Position numbers and translations under genes: made by a program. This document shows positions 56,410-64,000 of a stretch of DNA of 64,000 nucleotides, in pieces; within the stretch, counting starts at the first letter, position 1; each line of letters opens with the position of its first letter. The stretch comes from Nyssa sinensis (Eukaryota > Streptophyta > Magnoliopsida > Cornales > Nyssaceae), in the NCBI GenBank assembly GCA_008638375.1, contig CM018035.1, forward strand, positions 3,027,501-3,091,500, read 5' to 3'. The notes below the pieces were generated by a model. That model searched no databases and was not told where the DNA came from. It saw nothing but the letters and a program-made list of their open reading frames with translations.

Positions 56410-56985
56410 TGATAAGGAGATGCGGTTAGCTAGAAGTGTTGATGGTACAAAGTACGAACACTTTGTTTTGGTTCACGTGTCTTTTGGACATGTGTTGGAC
56501 ATCAACAATTTTGGACACATGCTGCACACGAAAAAAGAGTCCAATTCTTTTTCTTGAATTTCATTTCTGTTCCGGAGATGTTATGGATACTTCGGAACAT
56601 GTTAGTACATGTTTTCTTTCTGAATTTTTGGATTTACCCCCCACTTTCTCGTATGTTTTTTTTCTTTTGGTTATATATATATATATATATATATATTTTA
56701 CGTAATAATTAATAAATTTGTTTTGAAACTTGAATCATGAATGTTATTGATTAACTAAAAAATTTTTAAATTTTTATTTTAGTGATTTTTTCAGTTTAAT
56801 ATCTTAATAATATTTTGGTTATTTATATGTTTGATGTCAATTTTAATTAAAATAATGTTAGTTTTTTAATATATGGTCATAATATATATATATATATATA
56901 TATATTCAATGTGTCCCTTATCTATTCGTATTTTACTTTTTTGAGAAATGCCATGTCCGTGTAATGTCGTATTCGTGTATTCGGA
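56410..56985 (-). mobile_element. MITE-like element in module 2 intron, copy B
   Basis: Counterpart of 28730-29310, with a shorter (AT)n core and scattered substitutions. Confidence 0.5.
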
Positions 56986-59587
56986 TATCTAAGGAATGTA
57001 TTTCAGAAGTAATTATGATGTCAAACCCTGATTTTTGAGTTTTTGGTAACACTGTTTATAGAAATGAATTATCTTTTTTTGCCCTTTAAAAAATATTACA
57101 TGGTTTTGAGTTTGTTTCGTCCTGTGTTATATCAAAAAAATAGATTCCTATGGTTATAATAAACAATTAATAAAAAAAAATATTTATAATATTTAATATA
57201 TAAAATTAATATGAAATAGTAAGTGTATATTATATTTTATATAGTTTAAATAAATATATGATAGAAATAGTAAATGTATGTTATATGTTATATTAATTTA
57301 AATAAACAGAGCGGGGTCTGCGCTTGAAGCATGTTACCCACTAAGCTGGCCTCTACAAGCGCCCTCAAACATGCTCTAATTTATTAAAGAATTGACCCAA
57401 CAATTTCTATCAAGCTCTCGTGAGCTTGGCGGAGAGACAAATTGGCAAACATAAGTTCATTGAGTAACACGAGTATGTCTTGATAAAAAAAAAAACGGGT
57501 GTGTGTTTTTACTTGCAAACAAATGGGGATGGGAAGACTTTAACCAGGCCATCTCATAACAAGGTTCTTATACCAAATTAGATCTCTTTTTGTTTACGAA
57601 TATAGAAAAATTGTCCAACAATATATATCAAGTGTTAGTTTTACATTTACAATATCTTCTTGATGACCGGGACTTCTGTATTCTTGGTGCAGTAATCATG
57701 TTGAGTGGACTCCAAAACAATCTATTTTCAGATTGATTTTTGACATTTGCGATTTGAAATTGGTATGCTTTATGAGAAATTCTATATGTTGATGTTAGAA
57801 TATCTATTGTTAAATGTAATTATGTTAGGATTGAATATAGGTGTACTGATGCTTATTGTGATTGACAAACACTCTATTACAGAAAGGTTTTTTGGGGATT
57901 GTTAGACGGCTCTGTTTTGGTGTAGATGAAGATGATGTTCTTTACCATTATGCAAAAGAAGGAAAGCTCATTCACTTTGTCACTATGCTTATGGCCGCTC
58001 AGGGATTTTGTTTGCATCCAAATGAGGATGGTTACAATTTAGATGGAAGCATATCATTACGCCAACTTATTTCATCTGATATTGCATCAATCGGTCCGGA
58101 ATATATGTTGCAGGGCAGGAGAAGCAGGAAACATGCTCAAATGTTGAAGGAAAAGAAGACGGTGACGTCTTCTGTGATGTTGTTACTTGAAATTTTTCAG
58201 AGAATTAATCATATCAGATCAGACATTCTGTGGAGTCATCTGGTATGTTATTACTTCCTCTGTCCAAGTGGTCTCATGGTCAAGTGATCTGATCGACTTC
58301 ACTTTATTTCAATATTTTTTGTTCTTGACCCTATCTTTGTTCCTTGTAGACTTTTGCACTACCACGTGTTTCCTCTGCAGAAGTTGCAGTTTGTCTTAAG
58401 AATGAGGGCTATAGCTTGACGGATGAAGATGTTAATTATTTGGAAAGGAACGCCTTAGCTGCTACGCCATGTACTTTATTATGTCTCTTTTGACTCTGTT
58501 CTTTACTCGATTTGTTTGATGTCGTGATCTGTAATAAGTTGAATTTTGACTGCTTTGTTATGGATTTCTTTATTCTTTTTCCCCACTCCAACCAAACTTG
58601 ATAATGACATGTGATTGCAAAGGTTTCTTTTCCCGTGTTGAGACGGAAAAGGAGCATGTTAGTGGTTGATCGGTTAGCAAAAGAAAGTCATTCTTCTCTT
58701 TGAATAAGTCACTTGTTGCTTCACATTTTAAAGAAAGCAGATACCGACACTTTTTTGTCTGAAGTTGTTTGTTTTGTTCTTCCCCCTTCTTTTAGTTTAT
58801 TCAAGTGGCCTGGGAAAATTTAGAGCTGAAACAAAGGAACGCCAATTGCCATCTCATTTGTGCAGAAAGGTAAAAAAATAACATTGACATTCTTTTTTGT
58901 TGATTTTCTTTATTTATTATTGGATGCAGTGGTGGGCAACTTGTATTAGATATAATGATGTTTGTTACTAGTTGCACGGAATATATTTAATTTGTTCTAT
59001 TCTTCTTGTTACAATTTTTTTTAATTTCTATATTTTTCTAATAATATAAATTACAAAAATTCAACCCGGCCAATATGAAAGCAAATTTTAGACTACAACC
59101 TAGAAGTTTGGCAACTCAAAGTGGCTTTTTAATAATTGACATGCACAAAACATTCTGTTGAGATTACTTATAATTTAGGAAGCCAGCAATCTGATAATTA
59201 ATTTAACTATCTCATCATAATGGTGTGTTTAAGTCCCATAACAACCCTTGGGGTTGGATAAGTTAAGAAGAGGCTTAGGTAATATCCCCATAGCCCCAAG
59301 TTAAACTCCCACTTCAAAGCCACTTAGCAAAAAAATCAAAGGACCAAAACCTTTGCGAAACATTGGTTAAGTGCCGAATTGACATCTTAAATGTGTGTGC
59401 AAGATATATTAACGTAATAATAGTCAAGTAGTAATCGTTGCATGTACTTTTGTTATCGCTTGGATACATAATTAAGATTGTACATTATTTCTTTTTTTTC
59501 CTCAAAACAATTTTTTTGCCTAAAGCTATTGTAATTGCTTACAAGAAGCCCTTAAAAAAGATATATTCTCATAAACCTACCAACTAA

Positions 59588-60136
59588 GAAGCACGGACAC
59601 GGATATGAACGCACGGACACGGATACGAACATACACGTTGAATTTTTTTCTATGACTATATAATAAAAACTTAACACTATTTCAATCAAAATTGGCATAA
59701 AACACCAACCACAACTTAAATATATATATATATATATTATATAACTATTTGATAAAAACTTAATATTATTTCAATCAAAATTGTCATAAAAACATACAAA
59801 TTACAACAATACGAAGATATGAAAATAACATAAAAGTTTAAGAACTTCATGAATCATCAACATATGTGATCGAAATTCCAAAACACATCATTAACTACTA
59901 TATGAACACATGTGTAAATGTGTGTATATAAACTAAAAAAATAGAAAAACGAAAGGAAAATCCAAACAAAAGAACAAAATGTGTCTCGAATGTGTTCAAA
60001 ATGTGTCCTAATAATGTGGATGAAGTTCATAATAAAATTTGGACACTTTTTTGGTTTGTCTCACGTGTTCAGGAATTGTCCGTATGTATTTGAATCCGAC
60101 ACGGATACATAAGTTAAAATAGAATATCCGTGCTCC
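59588..60136 (+). mobile_element. MITE with GAAGCACGGACA terminus, copy B
   Basis: Counterpart of 31908-32452. The left end carries a small tandem repeat (CACGGACACGGATAYGAAC twice) not seen in the other copies. Confidence 0.65.
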
Positions 60137-61696
60137 ATAACCTGCCAACATTTTGTACTTTGTAGTGATTTAAGTTCAAGGTCCCATACTATATTTGCAT
60201 GTATGTGGTTTTTATTTGATTTTTGCCTTTTTCTTTGCTTGTAATCAACTAAATCATAAAATGACTTACTCTGCTATTTTTAGCCAAAGGCAAATAGGGG
60301 GATGCTAATTGAACAGCAGAGGTCAATTTCTACATGCTCTTTGCATGTAAAACCAGGTTTATCCTCTTTGGTTCAGTCATTTCAGACATCACAGAGCTTT
60401 AAGGTCAGCGTTGGTTTTGAGCTCTGCACAACTATGGAAGCTCAAGTAAAGAAAACATGCCAAACAACTGAGCGACATTTACCAAATATTATGGCAATCA
60501 AGAAGTGGTCCTTCCTTCGCATTAGCTATGAAGAAGGGTTTGAGACATCTATGAGATGACTGAATACAGGTATGTTTTATAATTATAAGCTCCTTTTTTT
60601 TGAAGGATCCTTCTTGCAAATAGATTGGACATCTTGCCGTAAAATTGGTCCGCCTTGAATTTGTTTATTACTCAAGTAGTACATACAGGCTTTGGTTTAT
60701 TTTGCTAGGCACACTGGGCTTTTTCACTAATTATTACTGTCTTACGATTGATTATGAATTTTAAACCTTGCGCTCACTATATCTTCCTGACCTAAATAAT
60801 TCTGCTAGAGATTTATCTTGTTCTAATAGTATGCTACTATTAAATTGGGAATATGGTAAGAGTACGTTCATATGGGGAATGACTCCTTTGATTGGTGTTG
60901 CAATGGCAGTATTTGCGATATTTCTATCTAGTATTTTGGAGATTTATAGTTCTTGTGTTTTATTGAATGGAAACTCAGTGAATTAGAACCAAATGAACCT
61001 CGAAGTCCTAGCTAATTAATACAAATTAATTATTAAGATCTCAGATGTCGAGTTCATTTTATCTTTGTAGTTCAATTGTATAATTTCTTCATTTTTGTAT
61101 TTCCGATATATGTGTAAGTTGTTATAATTGATTTGTTTCATGTATATGCAATTCTCAAAGTTTGGCTCTGTATGTTTGTAATGTTCAATTTTTTCAGGCA
61201 GCTCCGTAGCTGTTGAATCACATTTTTTCACTTTTTGTTCCAATCCAAATAGCTTCCTTAAGAACTGGTGGATTTATTGCTATTTGGCTGTCATTGATGT
61301 TCAGTAGGGTCTTGTTTTTGCAGCTCCTGGGAAACTGCTGCAGACTTTGGAAGAGTTACTTGAACAGCTAGGAATGGTGCCCCAAACTTTTGCGTCATGG
61401 CAATGGCTGCCTGTGTCCGTAATATTATGTGGAAACTGTATTAGTAAGTTATTAAAAGTCCAGCCTTTCGTTTCGTCCGTTACTCGTTTTAGCGGACTAA
61501 AATCCAATTGAATGGAATTGTGCATGCTTTTTAATTTTTATAGTTTCATGGGATGTTGGCAATTAAGCACAGGATGGGGGGCCCTCTTTTCTTTTTCTTT
61601 TTTAAGAAATATTTTAATACTTATTCAGAAAAAAAATGCAAATATACTCCTCCAGTTCTTGTTTCTGTTTATGTTTTTTTGCACTCTTAATTTAAC

Positions 61697-62090
61697 ATGG
61701 ATTTAAAAAGCTTGACTAAACATGTTTCTCAGGATGTTTTATACGCAAGTAGGAGTGTAAAATATTTGCACTATGCTTGAATAAATAAGAAGATAAGGAG
61801 AGGAAATGATAACATTAGTTATGAAGGAGATGAGAAGAGATTGCAAATTTTCTTTCAAGCTGGGATAACAAATGAGAGAAAAGAGTGTGCAATTCTCTCG
61901 TCTTGTTGATCTTTGAGAACAACATGAAAGAATTTTACCAACAGTAGGTAAGACATTGCACATTGATATCTAGATATTGATGGGATGACACTTATTCTTT
62001 TTTCAATTTCTTAAAAAATCTAATTTTACATATAAATTAGTTTCTTAGAAATATCTAAACTTACATATAAATATTTTACAGACTAATATT
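61697..62090. repeat. Unit tail, copy B
   Basis: Matches about 35.13-35.51 kb, about 40.85-41.03 kb and 63.23-63.5 kb (shared AAAAGCTTGACTAAACATG and CTATGCTTGAATAAATAAG). Four copies of this tail exist in the window. Confidence 0.85.
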
Positions 62091-62094
62091 GGTA

Positions 62095-62175
62095 CTATTT
62101 GAAGATGAGGTTTATTTTTGTTAATTTATGTTTGTTGCTTTGTTATTTGATTAGTAATTTTTAATTTAATTCATA
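62095..62175 (-). repeat. Inverted fragment of the 41.8 kb sequence
   Basis: TTGAAGATGAGGTTTATTTTTG followed by TTTGATTAGTAATTTTTAATTTAAT is the reverse complement of about 41805-41885. It is followed directly by a direct-orientation match to about 42.30 kb (CATAAGATTTGTGATTTGTTT), so the region was rearranged after duplication. Confidence 0.75.
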
Positions 62176-62398
62176 AGATTTGTGATTTGTTTACAATCAT
62201 TCAAATTAAAATTGGAGCATGTCTCACGTTACTTACTTCGCACGTAAAACTCCATGCACCCCTACAAATACTTCAAAAATCGAGCATATACCAGACAACA
62301 CAAACACACATACATGTCTTCTTGTGAGTATATATATTCGCCAAAGTAATGTCAAATGAAATCGTACTTACAGTTCAGGTCCTGTCGGGTCGTGGTGG

Positions 62399-62716
62399 GT
62401 GGGACTAGCTACTAAAGAGACTTCCTCACAAATCGGTATATATAGACAAATTTTAAGGCAGGAACGAATGGAAGACTTCCACAGGAGTGAAGTCTCCCTT
62501 TCCTCAGATCGGTATGTATATAGCTACGAAAGGGAGACTTCCTCACAAATCAGTATATATAGACAAAGGTTATGCACGACTTCCTCAGGAGTGAAGAAGG
62601 AAACCACGGCCGGCCAGACTTCGTCAAGAGTTAATGTGGTGGGTGTAGAAAGGAAACCACAGCCGGTTTTGGTGGAAAAGAAGGAAACCCTAAAATTTCC
62701 TGGGATTTCTCACTGA
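62399..62716 (+). other. Open frame made of short repeats, not called as a gene
   Basis: 105 codons containing ETSSQIGIYRQ and ETSSQISIYRQ, produced by repeated DNA (GACTTCCTCACAAATC then GTATATATAGACAAA). No domain recognised. The DNA repeats look more like promoter or satellite sequence than protein-coding sequence. Confidence 0.3.
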
Positions 62717-63169
62717 TTACAAAGGTCAGGGCACCTACAAAAGTGAGGTGGCTCACAGATTGGTATATATACAGAGTCCTGGACAATGGTTTGGGCCACT
62801 TTATGTTTTCATAAACAAAATGGTAGTTGATGGGCCAGGTACTCTAACCCTGACCAAGGTGATTTGTTACTGCAAGTTTAACCACTGAGTTTGGGCCGCT
62901 TTTAATCGGTTTGGGCCACTTTTCAGATTTTTAGAAAATCATAACATATCAAATACTATCGGAGATGGCTACTTAAAATTTGAGTAAAATTCTCATTTTA
63001 GTTTAGAATTCACCATTGCTCACCTATTTATTCAAAAATTTTTAAAAAAGTCTCACTTTAACTTAAAATAATTTTTTTGATCATGTATCTGAGATTTTAA
63101 ATAGTAATTTGAATTTGTAAATAGTAATGTACAAATTTAAATTTAATTTAATCTTCGAGAATTAATCAT

Positions 63170-63500
63170 TAGTTGACAAAAATAAGTTGATGTCATGTCT
63201 CACCTTAATGCTAAATCAATCAATACATAAAATAGATTTAAAAGCTTGACCAAACATGTTTCTCAAGATATTTTATACAAATTCTTATAGGCAGGTAGGG
63301 ATGTAAAATATTTACACTATGCTTGAATAAATAAGGGGGAAAGGAGAGGGAGAGGATAACTGTTAGTTATGAGGGAGATGAGAAGAGATTGTAGTTTTTT
63401 TTTTCATGCTGTGATAACAAACTAGGGAAAGAAGTGTGCAGTTCTCTTGTCTTGTTTGAGAACAACAAGCAAGGATTTCACCAACAACAGGTAAGACAAG
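63170..63500. repeat. Additional copy of the unit tail
   Basis: TTAGTTGACAAAAATAAGTTGATG followed by the CTATGCTTGAATAAATAAG block matches 40.77-41.0 kb in direct orientation. Confidence 0.8.
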
Positions 63501-63621
63501 CCCAATAGTCCACCGTAAGTTTTTATATACAAAATCCCTTAATCTAATGGAGGTTAGGGGTTCTTCAAATAAACTAAAGCAAAGTGATGGGAGAAATTGT
63601 TAAATTATAGAGATTATTGGT

Positions 63622-63623
<2 letters not shown>

Positions 63624-63701
<78 letters not shown>
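63624..63701. repeat. Compound (AT)n(AG)n microsatellite
   Basis: About 15 AT units switch directly to about 24 AG units. Confidence 0.95.
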
Positions 63702-63703
<2 letters not shown>

Positions 63704-64000
63704 TATCCACTAATAGAGGAGATCTAGATTAGCGTGGGATGAGTGAGGAGGCTTGGTGCATGAAGGGGACCAATTCCAAAATCGCAATAGACCGACTGGT
63801 GTATTTTGGGCAACTTATTAATCTCCTTGGAAAAATTACTCTTGTTGATGGTTTGGCATTTGTGATTGGAAAAGAAATTGAGAGAATTTGATAAAGAAAG
63901 ATTGAGAGGGGAGAAGAAATTCAGTGAAATTCATCCCTTTTGATGTACGACAAATATAGGACTTTAAAAATAAGAAAAGTTATTTTAAAGTTGTATCAAG
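63702..64000. other. No feature recognised at right edge
   Basis: Purine-rich sequence without a recognisable exon; the window ends here. Confidence 0.4.

Larger units (their letters stand above)
51434..60559 (+). pseudogene. Two-module ankyrin-like gene, copy B (broken after module 1)
   Basis: Exons by homology: 51434-51442, 51688-52079, 52206-52284, 52392-52793, 52853-53012, 53503-53592, 55781-56229, 57693-57762, 57883-58242, 58350-58461, 58796-58869, 60284-60559. Three lesions against copy A: an extra T near 53552 (TTTGCAATGCAAC versus TTTGCAAGCAAC) shifts the frame in exon 5; the donor after 58461 reads CT instead of GT; and an insertion in the last exon (GGTCCTTCCTTCGC versus GGTCCTCCTTTGC) changes the final residues from SSFALAMKKGLRHL to SFLRISYEEGFETSMR. 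If module 1 is an independent gene using the GTTTGC donor at 53002, it ends intact at TGA 53525-53527. Confidence 0.6.
55781..60559 (+). pseudogene. Ankyrin-like module 2, copy B
   Basis: First exon differs from copy A by a few residues (KCAAGLIGG for KCADRLIGG, HLIHLF for HLIYIF). The KEGKLI exon is open. The donor of exon 58350-58461 is CT, so normal joining to 58796 is not possible unless a cryptic site is used. The last exon has the shifted C-terminus described for the whole locus. Confidence 0.65.
47045..62090. repeat. Segmental duplication, copy B
   Basis: Direct-orientation copy of 17930 onward. It starts in sequence equivalent to malic enzyme intron 1, continues through dead exon 1, its promoter and the ankyrin-like gene, and ends in the shared tail at about 62.09 kb. 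Differences from copy A include a B-only segment at about 47.57-48.2 kb, loss of the A-only 19.2-20.2 kb segment, replacement of about 430 bp by a long (AT)n array, and absence of the 34 kb insertion. Confidence 0.9.

Overview
The window is AT-rich nuclear DNA from a flowering plant, most likely a eudicot. The evidence is many short GT-AG exons, a chloroplast-type NADP-malic enzyme, a plant MYB first exon, a cytosolic ribosomal protein fragment, a plant PIF/Harbinger transposase and abundant MITE-like repeats. No species can be named from sequence alone.

Layout. 1-1.6 kb: possible MITE and the first exon of a KUA1/MYBS3-type MYB gene on the minus strand. 1.8-12.1 kb: no convincing gene, but three inverted-repeat elements and a fossil LTR/PBS remnant. 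12.14-18.24 kb (minus): a complete 20-exon NADP-malic enzyme gene, spliced by eye to 639 codons plus stop. 17.93-about 37.8 kb: copy A of a large segmental duplication. It begins inside intron 1 of the malic enzyme gene and carries an ankyrin-like gene made of two homologous modules. About 38.2-42.2 kb: copy C, only the 3' part of the unit. 42.37-43.42 kb: a large imperfect palindrome made of two RNase H-like fragments. 44.1-44.6 kb: truncated RPL18a. 45.3-47.0 kb: a decayed PIF/Harbinger transposase element. 47.05-about 62.1 kb: copy B of the duplication, starting with a dead copy of malic enzyme exon 1. 62.1-64 kb: rearranged fragments, one more copy of the unit tail, and microsatellites.

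The malic enzyme is the only complete conserved gene I can reconstruct. The ankyrin-like gene is the most interesting item. Eleven exons over about 8.9 kb keep splice phase throughout and fit one two-module protein of about 820 residues. In this window each full-length copy carries a different lesion: copy A has a +1 frameshift in its first module exon; copy B has a +1 frameshift in exon 5, a lost splice donor and a shifted C-terminus; copy C is a 3' fragment with a nonsense codon. Copy A module 2 and copy B module 1 are each still open. All exon calls are manual readings of splice sites and reading frame, with no transcript evidence.
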